A DNA stretch of 64,000 bases from Streptantibioticus_A sp037034305 (GTDB lineage Bacteria; Actinomycetota; Actinomycetes; Streptomycetales; Streptomycetaceae), in NCBI GenBank assembly GCA_037034305.1, contig JBAGJY010000024.1, positions 1 through 64,000 of the forward strand, read 5' to 3'. Numbering within the stretch: the first letter of the stretch is position 1; each line of letters begins with the position of its first letter. A model generated the notes under the pieces. That model did no database searches, was not told the origin of the DNA, and saw nothing but the letters and a program-made list of their open reading frames with translations. This document shows, piece by piece, positions 30,401 to 55,821 of this stretch. Position numbers and translations under genes: made by a program.

Positions 30401-33400
30401 GAAGCCGAACCAGTGGTGGGTGCGGGTGAACAGCCGCACCACGTTGGCGTGCGGAACCACGACCCCTTTGGGGCGGCCGGTGGAGCCGGAGGTGTAGATG
30501 GCGTATGCCGGGCTTTCCGGCGCCGGGCGCCGGCAGTGGAGCGGGCCGTTACCCGGGCGCGTCGCGAGGTCGGCGCGTACCGCCGGGTCGTCCAGGAGCA
30601 GGACGGGCACGCGGGTGCCCACGGCCGGTGCGGCGCAGTCGCCGGTGGTCACCAGCACCACGGGGGTGGCGTCAAGCAGCAGGTGGGCGACGCGTTCGGC
30701 GGGCAGCCGCGGGTCGATCGGCAGATAGGCCGCCCCTGTCTTCAGGACGGCGAGGACCGCCACGACCAGGTCGGTGGAGCGGGGCAGCGCCAGGGCCACG
30801 TACCGCTCGGGCTCTGCGCCGTACTCCGCCAGGCGGTGGGCGAGCCGGGTGGCCCGGGCGTCGAGCGCGGCGTAGTCGAGGCGGTCTGCGCCGCAGGTCA
30901 CAGCGATCGCGTCGGGGAAGCGTGCGGCCTGGGCCTCGAACAGGTCCACCAGGGTCTCGGCAGGTCGCCCCCGCTCGGTGCCGTTCCACTCCACGAGCAT
31001 CCGGCGTCGCTCCTCGGCGGTGGTCCACGCCAGGGCGCTCAGCGGCCGTCCGGGGTCGGCAGCGATCTGCGAGAGCAGCAGGCCGAGCCGGTCGAGGAGG
31101 GTCCTGGCGGTGGCGCCGTCGAACGACTCCGGGTCGTAGGCGAGGTCGAAGCCGAGCCGTTCGCCCTGGTAGGCACGTAGCACGAGGGGGTAGTTGGTGG
31201 CGTCCCGGGAGGTGACGTCCGCCAGGCGCACCCCGGAGGTGGCCGTGCGGGCCTCGTCGAAGGGGTAGTTCTCGAAGGCGACGATGCTGTGGAACAGCGC
31301 GGCGCCGGACGGTACGTCGCTCAGGGAGGTCAGCTCGGCGAGGGAGACCGCCGCGAAGCGGCGTGCGTCGGCCTGGGCCTCCTGGAGTTCACGCAGCCAC
31401 GCGGTGGCCGTGCGGTGGCCGTCGACGCGGACCCGGGTGGGCAGGGTGTTGATGAACATGCCCACCATCGACTCCACACCGGGCAGGTCGTCGGGGCGTC
31501 CGGAGACGGTGGTGCCGAAGACCACGTCCGGCTCCCCGCTGTAGCGGGCCAGCAGCAGCGCCCAGGCGCCCTGCACCACCGTGCCCAGGGTGAGCCCGGC
31601 CTCGCGGGCGGTGCGCGCCAGTCGTTCGGAGACCGTCTCGGGCAGCGCGGCGCTGTGGACGCCCGCGGACCGGGCCCGGTGCACCTCGCGCAGCGGCCGG
31701 TCGACGGGCAGCGGGGTCGGGGTGGCGAAGCCGCCGAGGACGCCGCGCCAGTGTGCCCGCGCCGCGGCGGTGTCCTGATCCGCCAGCCATCGCACGTAGT
31801 CGCCGAACGGCCGCCGCACAGGCGGTCGTGCCTCGCTGCCAGCGACCAGCGCCGCGTACTGCTCGCACACCTCGGTGAGCACCTGGGCCAGGCTCCAGCC
31901 GTCCAGGACCAGGTGGTGGGAGGTCCACAGCAGCCGCAGTCGCGCGTGGGGCAGCTGGATGAGGGTGAGCCGCATCAGCGGCGCCGTGCCGAGGTCCAGG
32001 CCGCGCGCGAGGTCGTCGCGGCGGAGTCGGGCGAACCGCTCGGTGCGCTCGTCCTCGCCGCACTCCCGCCAGTCCAGCCGGGTCACCGGCACCCGCACGT
32101 TCCGGTGGACGACCTGGAGCGGTACGGGGACCCCCTCCCACACCACCCGGGTCCTCAGCGCGGGCGTGCGGTCGGTCACCCGCTGCCAGGCCAGGGCGAA
32201 GGCACGCGGGTCCGCCACTCCTTCCAGGAGCAGTGCCGCCTGGTCCACGTAGACGTCGTCCGGGCCGCCGACCAGCCGGTGGAAGAGCATGCCCTCCTGC
32301 AACGGGGTCAGCGGAAGGATGTCCTCCACATCCCGGCCGTCGCCAGCGAGCCGGTCCACGCCTGCCTGGTCGAGTCGGGCCAGGGGGAAGTCGCAGGGGG
32401 TGCGGCCGCCGGCGTCCGGCCGGGCGCAGTGTTCGGTGATCGAGGCCAGCGCCCGGAGCATGCCGTCCGCGAGTTCCTGGACGGTCCCGGCGTGGTGCAC
32501 CTGGTCGCTGTAGTGCCAGGTGATCTCCAGTTGGCCGTTGGCGACCACGGCCGAGACGTCCAGCAGGTGGTCCAGCCGTTCACCGGCCGCCATGTCCCGA
32601 CCGGGTACCTCGGCCGTTGGAGCGAAGTCCCGTCCGGCGGGCGCCTCCCACTGGCCGTGGTAGGTGAAGCACACCTGCGGCAGCGGCACGCCGCGCAGGG
32701 CGCGGGCGGCGGGGTCCGGTGAGCCCAGACGGGCCAGTGCCTCGTAGCTCAGCCCCCGTCGCGGCACCGCCCGCAGCCGCTCCTTGACCGCCTTGAGCGT
32801 GGCACCCCAGTCCGGCGCGCCGGGCGGCCCGGCCGGGGCGATGGTGACGGGGTACTGGGTGGTGAACCACCCCACCGTCCGCGACACGTCGATCGCCTCG
32901 CCGCCGAGGTCCTCCCGGCCGTGCCCCTCCAGGGCGACGGTCACCCGCTCGACGCCCGCCCAGTCGGCGAGCACCCGACCCAGCGCGCTGAGCAGCACGT
33001 CGTTGACCTGCGTGCGGTAGACGGCGGGTACCTGGCGCAGCAACGCCGCGGTGGTGGCGCGGTCCAGCCGTGTGCGTACGGTGCGCACCGATCCGGCGAG
33101 GGGGGCTTCCGTGCGGTCGACGGGCAGCGGGGCACGCGCGGTGGCGGTCTCCTGTGTCCAGTACGGCAGGTCCTCGTCCAGATCACCGGCCCGCACCCGC
33201 CGGGCGAGGTGGGAGGTCCAGTCGGTGAACGGCGTGGTGGCCGGTTCCAGCTGGACCGGCTCGGCCGAGGACGCCTGCCGGTACGCCCGCTCCAGGTCGG
33301 CCAGCAGGATGCGCCAGGAGACGCTGTCCACCACCAGGTGATGAGCGGCCAGGAACAGCTGGGGGCGCCCACCTTGCGGGGGCAGCAGCAACGCCGCGCG

Positions 33401-36400
33401 CAGCACGACGCCGGTGGCGGGGTCCAGCGCCGCGCGGGCGCGGTCGGCCGCCTCGGCGCGGGCGGCGGTCAGGTCTTCGGCAGCGAGACCTGAAAGGTCG
33501 TGGCGGGTGAGCAGCCCGGTGGGCGCGGTGGCGTCCGCTCGCTGCTCCCAGGTGTCGCCGGTGGGCGTGAACCGGGTGCGCAGCGCCGGGTGGTGGGCGA
33601 CCAGAGCCGCCAAGGCCCGTTCCAGTGCCCGCTCGTCGAGTTCGTACGGCAGGTCGAGGAGCATCGACATGCTGAAGTGCCGCAGCGGGCCGTGGGTGTC
33701 GAAAAACCACTCCTGGACGGGGCTCAGCGGCGCCGGTCCATCGTGGTGGGGGCACCGGGGCGCGGTGACCTCCGCGGTCCGGCGGGCCGCGGCGGCGGCC
33801 AGGTCGGCCACGGTCTGGTGGCGGAAGACGTCCCGCGAGGTGAGGTGCAGACCGGCGGCGCGGGCCCGGGAGACGGCCTGGATGCTGAGGATGGAGTCGC
33901 CGCCCAGTTCGAAGAAGTTGTCGGTGACACCGACGCTCGCTACGCCCAGCACCTGCGACCAGATACCGGCGAGCGTCTCCTCGTCGGGCGTGCGCGGGGC
34001 GACGAACTCCCGTTCCCGCCGGGCGGCGTCGAGGTCGGGGGCGGGCAGGGCCCGGCGGTCCAGTTTGCCGCTGGTGGTCAGCGGCAGGGCATCGAGCACG
34101 GTGAAGGAGGACGGCACCATGTGGTCGGGCAGCACACGTCGGCAGGCCGCCCGAAGCTCGGAGGCGGCGGGCGGCGCGGCGCCCGCGGCGGCCACCAGGT
34201 AGGCGGCGAGCCGCAGATGGCCGTGGGCGTCTGGCACCACCACGACCGCCGCGGCGGCGACGCCGGGCAGGTCCAGCAGGGCCGCCTCGACCTCGCCCGG
34301 CTCGATGCGGTGGCCGCGCACCTTGACCTGGTCGTCGGTCCGGCCGAGGTATTCCAGCCGCCCCTCCGCGGTCCAGCGGGCCAGGTCGCCGGTGCGGTAC
34401 ATGCGTCCGCCGGGCAGCCCGTACGGGTCGGCCACGAACCGCGCGGCGGTCAGCCCGGGGCGGCCCGCGTAGCCACGGGCGACCTGCTCGCCCGCCAGGT
34501 ACAGCTCGCCGCCGACCCCCGGCGGCACGGGCTGGCGCCGGGCGTCAAGGACGTAGGCCCGCACGTTGGGCAGCGGCCGCCCCACCAACGGGCGGCCGTC
34601 GCCCTCGATGCGGCAGGCCAGCGCGTCGACCGTGCACTCGGTGGGGCCGTAGAAGTTGTACGCGGCCACGTCCCGGTGCCGGGCCAGCTCGCGCCACAGG
34701 CCGGGACCCACCGCCTCACCGCCGAGCATCAGCACCCTGGGGTGGTGACGCGGATCGGTGAGCAGACCGGCGGGCAGCAGCTGCCGCAGGTAGGAGGGGG
34801 TCAGGTCGAGGAAGTCGATGCGGTGCTCGACGACGTATTCCACCAGTGCGGCCGCGTCCAGCCGGGTCGTCTCATCAACCAGGTGCAGCCGGTGGCCGTC
34901 GGCCATCAGCAGCACGCCCTCCAGCGAGGTGTCGAAGGAGAAGGAGGCGGTCAGCGCCACTCGCAGCGGGCCGCCACCCGCCTCGGCGACGAATCCCGCG
35001 CGGTGTCCCGCGAGCAGGTTCGTCAGGCAGTGGTGCGGGACGGCGACGCCCTTGGGCCGGCCGGTGGAGCCGGAGGTGTAGATGACGTACGCGGTGTTGT
35101 GCGGATCGAGCGGAGCGAGCCGGTCGGCGTCACACGGGTCGGTGTCCGGACCGGTGCCTGGCGCCGAGCGCAACATGGCCTCGTCGAGCACCAGCGCGGG
35201 CCGTGCGTCGTCCAGCAGGAACCGGACGCGGTCCTCCGGCAGCGCCGGGTCGAGCGGCAGATACCCGGCGCCGGTCTTCCACACGGCGAGCATCGCCACG
35301 ATCATGTCGGCGCCGCGCGGCAGCCTCAGCGCGACCAGTTGTTCGGGGCCCGCGCCGAGGGCGATCAGATGGTGGGCGAGCCGGTTGGCGCGGGCGTTGA
35401 GCGTGGCGTAGTCCAGGCGCTCGTCACCGGCCACCAGAGCGGTGGCGTGCGGGGTGCGCGCCACCTGCCGTGCGAACATTTCCGGATACGTCGTGCCGGG
35501 GTGCGGACGCGCGGTGTCGTTCCACTCCTCGGTCACCTTCCGTACGTCCCGCGCGGAGAGCAGGGGAAGCGTGTCCAGCGGCCGGTCCGGTTCGGCGGCC
35601 ACCCCCGCCAGGGTCCGCAGCAGTTGGTCCGCCATCCGGCTCACGGTGGCCGCGTCGAACAGGTCGGTGCGGTACTCCAGCAGTGCGGTCAGCCCGTCGC
35701 CGTCCGGTACGAACTCCACGCTCAGGTCGAAGGTGGCCGCCTGCCGCGGCACGGTGACCGGGGTGGCCTCCAGGCCGCGCGGGGCGGGTGCCGCGGGCGG
35801 CGCCGGGTGCAGCAGGACCATCACGTCGAACAGCGGGTTGCGGCCCGCCTCCCGGGGTGCGCCGACGGCCTCCACCAACCGCTCGAACGGCGTGTCGCCG
35901 TGCGCGAAGGCGTCGTTGACGGTCTCGGCGGCAGCCGCCAGCAGGTCCCGGAAGGTACCCGCGGTCTCGACCGCGGTACGCAGCACCACGGTGTTGGCGA
36001 AGAAGCCGACGGCTCGTTCCAGGTCGGTGCGGGAGCGCCCGGGGGTGAGGGAGCCGACGGTGATGTCGTCCTGCCCGGACCAGCGGGCCAGCAGTCCCTG
36101 GCAGGCGGCGACCAGGGCCGTGAACAAGGTGGTGTGCTGCTCGGCGGCGAGTCGGCGCAGCAGGGCGGTGGTGTTCGCGGGGACGGCGAAGGTGTGGACC
36201 GCGCCCTCCCCGGACTCCTCCCCGCGACGCGGGCGGTCCAAGGGCAGCCGCGGAGGCACCGCGCCGGACAACTTCTGCGACCAGTGGGCGAGTTGCCGCT
36301 CCAGCGGTGGACCCGACAGCCGATCGCGTTGCCACACGGCGAAGTCCGGGTACTGCGTCGCCACCGTCGCGAGCCGCGGCTGCTCGCCGCGGGCCATGGC

Positions 36401-37006
36401 GTCGTAGGCGGTGCACAGTTCCTCCAGCACGACGCCCATCGACCAGCCGTCGGTGACGATGTGATGGGCGGTCAGCAACAGGACGTGTGAGGAGGGGTGC
36501 TCCCGTAGCAGGAGGGCGCGCAGCAGCGGGCCGCTGCGCAGGTCGAAGGGGCGCGAGTACTCCTCGAGCAGCGCCGCCTCCAGCGCGTCCGGCCGCGGCG
36601 GGCGTTGGCCCGGCGCGCCCAGTTCCCGGACCGGCAGTGGTACCGGTCCGGCCGGGCGCACGGTCTGCACCGGGCGCCCCTCGCTCTCGTCGAACGTGGT
36701 GCGCAGCGCCTCGTGGCGCTCCACCACGAGGCCGACGGCCCGGCAGAGGGCCGCGCGGTCCAGTGGCCCGCTCAGTCTCAGCGCGACAGCGCTGTTGTAG
36801 CGGGCGTCGCCGGGGCGCAGCTGGTCCAGGAACCACAGCCGCTGCTGGGCGAAAGACAACGGCAGCGGCCGGGTCCGGTCCGCGCGCGGTATGCCCTGGG
36901 GCGCGGCGTTGCCCGGCGTGCCGGCACGTCCGGCGAGTCGGCGGCGCAGTTCCTCGCGCAGGTCCGCGGGCAGTGCCTCGGCGCGGTTTCGCTTCGAAGA
37001 CGTCAT
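17042..37006 (-). CDS. Nonribosomal peptide synthetase A, five modules (6-10): C-A-T-E / C-A-T / C-A-T-E / C-A-T / C-A-T-E
   Basis: A 6,654-aa synthetase that continues the chain from NRPS B. Module details are listed separately. The start is the ATG at 37006 (MTSSKRNRAEALPADLREEL), preceded by GAGGAC about 10 bases upstream and lying 13 bases after the stop of NRPS B. The frame is open to 37069, but that part overlaps NRPS B. The N-terminal helix LPADLREELRRRLAGRAG is basic and could dock with the acidic tail of NRPS B. The first C domain is of the L-accepting type, fitting the non-epimerizing module 5. The protein ends directly after an E domain (HHLVVDAVSW, EGHGRE, RTVGWFT) and has no thioesterase or reductase. 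Release must therefore be in trans, most likely by the PBP-type thioesterase upstream in the operon. All carrier domains keep the phosphopantetheine Ser in LGGDSI. Confidence 0.97.
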   Translation of the reverse strand: MTSSKRNRAEALPADLREELRRRLAGRAGTPGNAAPQGIPRADRTRPLPLSFAQQRLWFLDQLRPGDARYNSAVALRLSGPLDRAALCRAVGLVVERHEALRTTFDESEGRPVQTVRPAGPVPLPVRELGAPGQRPPRPDALEAALLEEYSRPFDLRSGPLLRALLLREHPSSHVLLLTAHHIVTDGWSMGVVLEELCTAYDAMARGEQPRLATVATQYPDFAVWQRDRLSGPPLERQLAHWSQKLSGAVPPRLPLDRPRRGEESGEGAVHTFAVPANTTALLRRLAAEQHTTLFTALVAACQGLLARWSGQDDITVGSLTPGRSRTDLERAVGFFANTVVLRTAVETAGTFRDLLAAAAETVNDAFAHGDTPFERLVEAVGAPREAGRNPLFDVMVLLHPAPPAAPAPRGLEATPVTVPRQAATFDLSVEFVPDGDGLTALLEYRTDLFDAATVSRMADQLLRTLAGVAAEPDRPLDTLPLLSARDVRKVTEEWNDTARPHPGTTYPEMFARQVARTPHATALVAGDERLDYATLNARANRLAHHLIALGAGPEQLVALRLPRGADMIVAMLAVWKTGAGYLPLDPALPEDRVRFLLDDARPALVLDEAMLRSAPGTGPDTDPCDADRLAPLDPHNTAYVIYTSGSTGRPKGVAVPHHCLTNLLAGHRAGFVAEAGGGPLRVALTASFSFDTSLEGVLLMADGHRLHLVDETTRLDAAALVEYVVEHRIDFLDLTPSYLRQLLPAGLLTDPRHHPRVLMLGGEAVGPGLWRELARHRDVAAYNFYGPTECTVDALACRIEGDGRPLVGRPLPNVRAYVLDARRQPVPPGVGGELYLAGEQVARGYAGRPGLTAARFVADPYGLPGGRMYRTGDLARWTAEGRLEYLGRTDDQVKVRGHRIEPGEVEAALLDLPGVAAAAVVVVPDAHGHLRLAAYLVAAAGAAPPAASELRAACRRVLPDHMVPSSFTVLDALPLTTSGKLDRRALPAPDLDAARREREFVAPRTPDEETLAGIWSQVLGVASVGVTDNFFELGGDSILSIQAVSRARAAGLHLTSRDVFRHQTVADLAAAAARRTAEVTAPRCPHHDGPAPLSPVQEWFFDTHGPLRHFSMSMLLDLPYELDERALERALAALVAHHPALRTRFTPTGDTWEQRADATAPTGLLTRHDLSGLAAEDLTAARAEAADRARAALDPATGVVLRAALLLPPQGGRPQLFLAAHHLVVDSVSWRILLADLERAYRQASSAEPVQLEPATTPFTDWTSHLARRVRAGDLDEDLPYWTQETATARAPLPVDRTEAPLAGSVRTVRTRLDRATTAALLRQVPAVYRTQVNDVLLSALGRVLADWAGVERVTVALEGHGREDLGGEAIDVSRTVGWFTTQYPVTIAPAGPPGAPDWGATLKAVKERLRAVPRRGLSYEALARLGSPDPAARALRGVPLPQVCFTYHGQWEAPAGRDFAPTAEVPGRDMAAGERLDHLLDVSAVVANGQLEITWHYSDQVHHAGTVQELADGMLRALASITEHCARPDAGGRTPCDFPLARLDQAGVDRLAGDGRDVEDILPLTPLQEGMLFHRLVGGPDDVYVDQAALLLEGVADPRAFALAWQRVTDRTPALRTRVVWEGVPVPLQVVHRNVRVPVTRLDWRECGEDERTERFARLRRDDLARGLDLGTAPLMRLTLIQLPHARLRLLWTSHHLVLDGWSLAQVLTEVCEQYAALVAGSEARPPVRRPFGDYVRWLADQDTAAARAHWRGVLGGFATPTPLPVDRPLREVHRARSAGVHSAALPETVSERLARTAREAGLTLGTVVQGAWALLLARYSGEPDVVFGTTVSGRPDDLPGVESMVGMFINTLPTRVRVDGHRTATAWLRELQEAQADARRFAAVSLAELTSLSDVPSGAALFHSIVAFENYPFDEARTATSGVRLADVTSRDATNYPLVLRAYQGERLGFDLAYDPESFDGATARTLLDRLGLLLSQIAADPGRPLSALAWTTAEERRRMLVEWNGTERGRPAETLVDLFEAQAARFPDAIAVTCGADRLDYAALDARATRLAHRLAEYGAEPERYVALALPRSTDLVVAVLAVLKTGAAYLPIDPRLPAERVAHLLLDATPVVLVTTGDCAAPAVGTRVPVLLLDDPAVRADLATRPGNGPLHCRRPAPESPAYAIYTSGSTGRPKGVVVPHANVVRLFTRTHHWFGFDQHDVWTLFHSYAFDFSVWELWGALLHGGRLVVVPEDVARSPEDFLRLLADEGVTVLNQTPSAFYPLARADAEHPQVSARLALRTVVFGGEALDVARLADWYTRHRDNAPRLVNMYGITETTVHVTYAPLDRATAAAGAASPIGKGIPDLRTYLLDGALAPVPPGAVGEMYVAGEGVARGYLGRPGLTATRFVADPFGRPGSRMYRTGDRARWRTDGTLEYLGRADQQVKIRGYRIEPGEIEAALRSHPRVAAATVGAYEDASGTRRLVAHVVGVRGEEAADPPAAAELRAHLERVLPAHMVPAAYVPLSALPLTVNGKLDRHALPVPGPDGFAAGADRTPPRTRAERLVAAAWADVLDAAEVGAGDDFFALGGDSILAVRVTSRLRTAFGADVSPRLLFTHPTVAALAAALGDPPAAPATPADGVRPADPKTPPPLTYAQQRLWFLDRFEPGSTEYTTLSVLRLRGRLDEAALRTALNGLVDRHEALRTTFAEQDGRARQVVHPPHPVDLPLDDLTGAADVSAALDELLEREADTAFDLAAGPLLRPRLARLAPDEHVLVLALHHIVTDGWSLGVLGRDLGELYSAAHEARAAELPELTVRYTDFAAWQRARTDRAEEDLAHWCRTLDGLTPLELPTDRPRPAVRTREGALVTFVLPAALIDRLREVGRGADATLYMTLLAACQVLLARWAGQQDVAVGTVTAGRERPELHDVVGMFVNTLVLRGRVRPGMSFRELLAKARTTVLTAFAHQEVPFERLVDALQPERDTSRTPLFQVMVALHNLGTEAPRLPGVEVTAVTPPVRHATFDLAFDFVEGDEGVTGYLEYNSGLFDAETAEGLAARLRLLLEAAADDPERAVGALPLMTPAETRRALGEWQGERLPVPNTTFTALFETQAARSPHATALVSRDGVLDFATLNERANRLAHHLVALGAGPERVVAVRLPRTSDLMVTLFAVLKAGGTLLCLDPELPEERVAFLLTDAAPHTVVTAETLRDVPWDRLPAHDPTDTDRLAPLRPENTAYVVYTSGSTGRPKGVAVEHRHLVNLCHDHQLGLVAPHTTDGRPLRAALSASFSFDTSWEGPLLLALGQQVHLVDEDVRLDPEAFCAQVAERRLDLVNVTPSFLRELTAAGLLAPGRHHPRLLLVGGEGVGPAEWRQLCAAEGLGVTAYNMYGPTECTVDAVYGRCAQRPERPVLGRPGRNLCAYVLDGALRPVPPGTPGELYLAGAQVARGYLNRPGLTASRFLADPFGAPGERMYRTGDRARWDNRGALEFLGRVDEQIKIRGFRIEPGEVEAAILGHPDITEAVVTAREHAGRLMLVAYLVPAGDHVPPADELRVRLRRTLPDHMVPAAFVPLARIPRTTSGKTDRRALPAPAQRPDGGAGYVLPRSGTEERLAAIWAEVLGVERVGARDNFFALGGDSILSIQIVARARQAGLALTTKDVFRHQTVAELALRATESGKRATPADSAAPAEAPLTPIQRWYLDGRRPGEPLRFTMTQRLELAAGTDPRALRQAVDVLVRHHAALRTRFRHTDTGWLQEALPEAPDGVYTRHDATGLDAPALEAWVQRAAQEAQASLDPGEGRVARVLHFDRGPDRPAQLLITVHHLVVDGVSWRILLADLETAHRAAAAGGPVALPAVGTAHGHWAARLEQHTRCGALDADLDYWTRTHGAPADLPAGRPGPNTHGTAATVTVTLDPQETEALLRHVPDVYRTQVNDVLLSALGRTLARWCGRDTVLLAMEGHGREDVFDDVDLSRTVGWFTAEFPLALTVAPEADWRDTLRSVKEQLRAVPTRGLSYGALRHLLPETPLADAPAPRVGFNYHGQWDAGASPTRADGLYRATLPPAGRDTDPDESRPYLLDITGVVQDGRLQLGWTYPTAVYDQSTVRRLADDMCAGLREIVAHCAEPGVGGRTPSDFPLAGLTQDQLDQLVGDGRDIDDVLPLTPLQSGMLFHGLVDTAGAYFDRTAVRLSGVADPQAFAAAWQQVTDRTPALRTSVHWLGLPHPVQVVHHGVRLPVTHRDWRRLTADQRAAESERLLAEDRAAAMDLTSAPLTRITLAALPGEEVLLLWSTHHLILDGWSTAHLLTEVCERYAALTGGRDAALPVRRPFADFLRWLGDQDEEAAERYWADALAGFTARTPLPFDRTPTQAHQARSAAAVHHELDADTSARLRERAARAGLTVNTLVEGAWALLLARYSGRRDVVFGTTVSGRPAELPGVEAMIGMFINTVPTRVRVPATGVLSWLRDLQERQSDARRFDFLSLPRVQAVSDIPAGEALFDSMVVFENYPVDETATARTGVRVEEVRADDATTFPLCLRAHLADRLGFDIAYDAALFDRATVEPAAARLAAVLTALADGMDGDVDDLELITAEDRKVLRRWNTTARRAEPRSPVALFADQARRTPDAIAVADGDRQVTYRQLAEWSDRVASRLLDEGVAAEDRVALLMDRCAELVVAQLAVLKAGGAYLPVDTRAPRERRAALLAQAGAAIRLTADQVHAARTGGVGGTPRPAPDPDQLAYVMFTSGSTGVPKAVAVRHRDVASLATDSRFTGGGCARVLLHSPVAFDAATFEVWAPLLNGGCVVVAPDRPVDASLLRSLAHEGGLTAVWLTAGLFRLLAQDAPDCFAGLRQVWTGGDVVPATAVRRVLAACPGLTVVDGYGPTETTTFATSHALTDAAAVPDTLPIGHPLDDVRIHVLDSRMRPVPPGCAGELFVAGEGVARGYLDRPGDSAARFIADPFGSSGARMYRTGDLARRRSDGTVDFLGRVDDQVKIRGFRVEPGEVEAALAAHPDVADVAVVAREDRAGTRRLVAYVVGPAGQDTEELRAFAGRTLPDYLVPSAFVALAALPLSGNGKVDRAALPAPRTRAVRVEARTEAERRAAEVFAEVLGVERPGVEEDFFQLGGDSILSIRLASRLAEAFGTDLSPRAVFTHPTPAALAALLEERRTGDASGPALVPVPRGTRSPMSYAQQRLWFLAEFAPDSAEYVTALALRLRGELDTGALGAALRALVARHESLRTTFDTVDGHGVQLVHPPRDVPLPLHDLCGLPTAERAQRLEQLLATERTQPFDLRRGPLLRAGLVRLADDDHVLTLTLHHIVTDGWSTSVLTGDLAHLYRAELGFASEQLPPLPVQYADYAHWQRAAVGTGTDEQLAYWKKQLAGIEPLELPTDRPRPAVRTGDGASTPLVLPPRTARRLARVGRDHGATLFTTLVAAVQTFLARLSGGRDIAVGTVTSGRDRAEIQNLVGFFVNTLVLRSRVEPQRHFPEFLAEVRQTVLDAFASQDVPFERVVDEVQPVRDTSRTPLFQVMVVLQNTPAAQLDLPGLDVRDLESDLRHAAFDLTLEFAETESGALHGLLTYSTDLFDAATVERMADQLGTLLAAVAEDPDRPLGTLPLASDEDLKALREQGRGTFQPVPAATLAELFERQAANTPDATALEDGARELTYAQVDRAANRLAHQLLRRGVGPETVVALALPRGAETVVAQLAVAKAGGAFLPVDPNYPERRREFMLRDASAQLVLDDPAQVWDADEPDTAPTGATLTADHPAYLIYTSGSTGTPKGVMVTHRGLASFAAAAAEQYAAGPGDRVLQFASPSFDASVLELCVSLLTGATLVTGEEGPLVGERLARVLADRRISHALIPPAALATVPAETSATLPGLRTLIVGAEACPADLVERWAPGRRMINSYGPTEATVVATWSGPLSPGEGAPPIGRPAGAGRVHVLDEALRPVPPGVTGELYVAGPGLARGYLNGPGLTARRFVADPFGAPGERMYRTGDLVSWRSDGQLRFVGRADEQLKLRGLRIEPGEIEGALRRSPLVRDAVVVVRANAPGGEAAAGPGRLVAYVVPAEATVDRLAPVELREHLARQLPPHMVPSVFVPMDRLPLTSNGKTDRRALPEPDPAHLASGPHTAPRTETERRIARIWADVLGVPKVGAHDNFFHLGGDSILSMQVISRLRRDGLHLATRDLFTHQTVAELATVVRTASQGLADGPVTGEVPLTPIQKWFVSTPRASHHHFNQSVLLELHTAPDPAALRAALDALLEHHDALRMRFTQDARGWRQFNPPPGGSEGVLVHHDLTGLSSAQADAAMEKAADELHTSFDLAVGPLLRAGLFTGHTRGGAFLFLVAHHLVVDAVSWRILRDDLETAYGQALRGDPVMLGERTTPFRDWALRLAAHVADGGLDHELPYWQEALAAAPGPADPLVGPEAGEARALTVELDEVDTTALLRAAPSAYRTRVNDVLLAALALALARWRGSERIRLDLEGHGREDLLDGVDLSRTVGWFTTVHPVALQVDRPDDLGPDRDWRALVKSVRRQLRAVPGNGLGFGALRTYGSTEVRERLGGAAHGEVVFNYLGQWDARPQTTGDGLVRAEHGSLGQDHDPRDSGSHLLEVVGAVQNGRLAFTWHHRPAIHDTATVRRAAEEFAEALRHIARHARASR
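21490..24577 (-). other. NRPS module 9 (C-A-T), valine-like, L-configured
   Basis: In NRPS A the C domain has HHLILDGWS near residue 4283 (DCL-like, fitting the preceding E). A spans about 4602-5060 and T has LGGDSI near 5115; no E follows. The pocket code reads D-A-F-W-W-G-G-T-F-K, one position from the classic valine code DAFWIGGTFK. Val or another branched aliphatic residue is the prediction. Confidence 0.8.
24578..29109 (-). other. NRPS module 8 (C-A-T-E), basic residue, D-configured
   Basis: In NRPS A the C domain has HHIVTDGWS near residue 2770 (LCL, after the non-epimerizing module 7). A spans about 3090-3565, T lies near 3625, and E has HHLVVDGVSW near 3814. The pocket code reads D-T-E-N-L-G-M-V-D-K. 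Glu at position 239 and Asp at 331 suggest a cationic side chain such as ornithine, lysine, arginine, diaminobutyrate or a cyclic guanidino amino acid; I cannot choose between them. Confidence 0.8.
29110..32329 (-). other. NRPS module 7 (C-A-T), threonine, L-configured
   Basis: In NRPS A the C domain has HHLVLDGWS near residue 1700 (DCL-like, after E of module 6). A spans about 2015-2520 and T lies near 2577; no E follows. The pocket code D-F-W-N-V-G-M-V-H-K matches the well-established threonine code (DFWNIGMVHK) except for one conservative change. The A5 motif reads YGITETTV, as usual for Thr-activating domains. This is the most secure substrate call in the cluster. Confidence 0.88.
32330..37006 (-). 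other. NRPS module 6 (C-A-T-E), basic residue, D-configured
   Basis: In NRPS A the C domain has HHIVTDGWS near residue 184 (LCL). A spans about 505-980, T lies near 1038, and E has HHLVVDSVSW near 1226. The pocket code reads D-T-E-D-M-G-F-V-D-K. Three acidic pocket positions (Glu239, Asp278, Asp331) point to a basic amino acid, as in module 8, but the codes differ at 278, 299 and 322, so the two residues need not be identical. Confidence 0.8.
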
Positions 37007-37019
37007 GGTCGTCCGGTCC

Positions 37020-55682
<18,663 letters not shown>

Positions 55683-55821
55683 GGGAGAAGTCCTTCGGGG
55701 CGGGGACGATGCGGGGCGCGGAGGGGAGCGCGCCGGGAAACGCGGACCGGCCCGGGTGCGGCGGAGCGGTGCCGCGGGCGTCCGCGCGTGCGGAGCGGGA
55801 TGAGCTGAGCCGGACCGCCGT

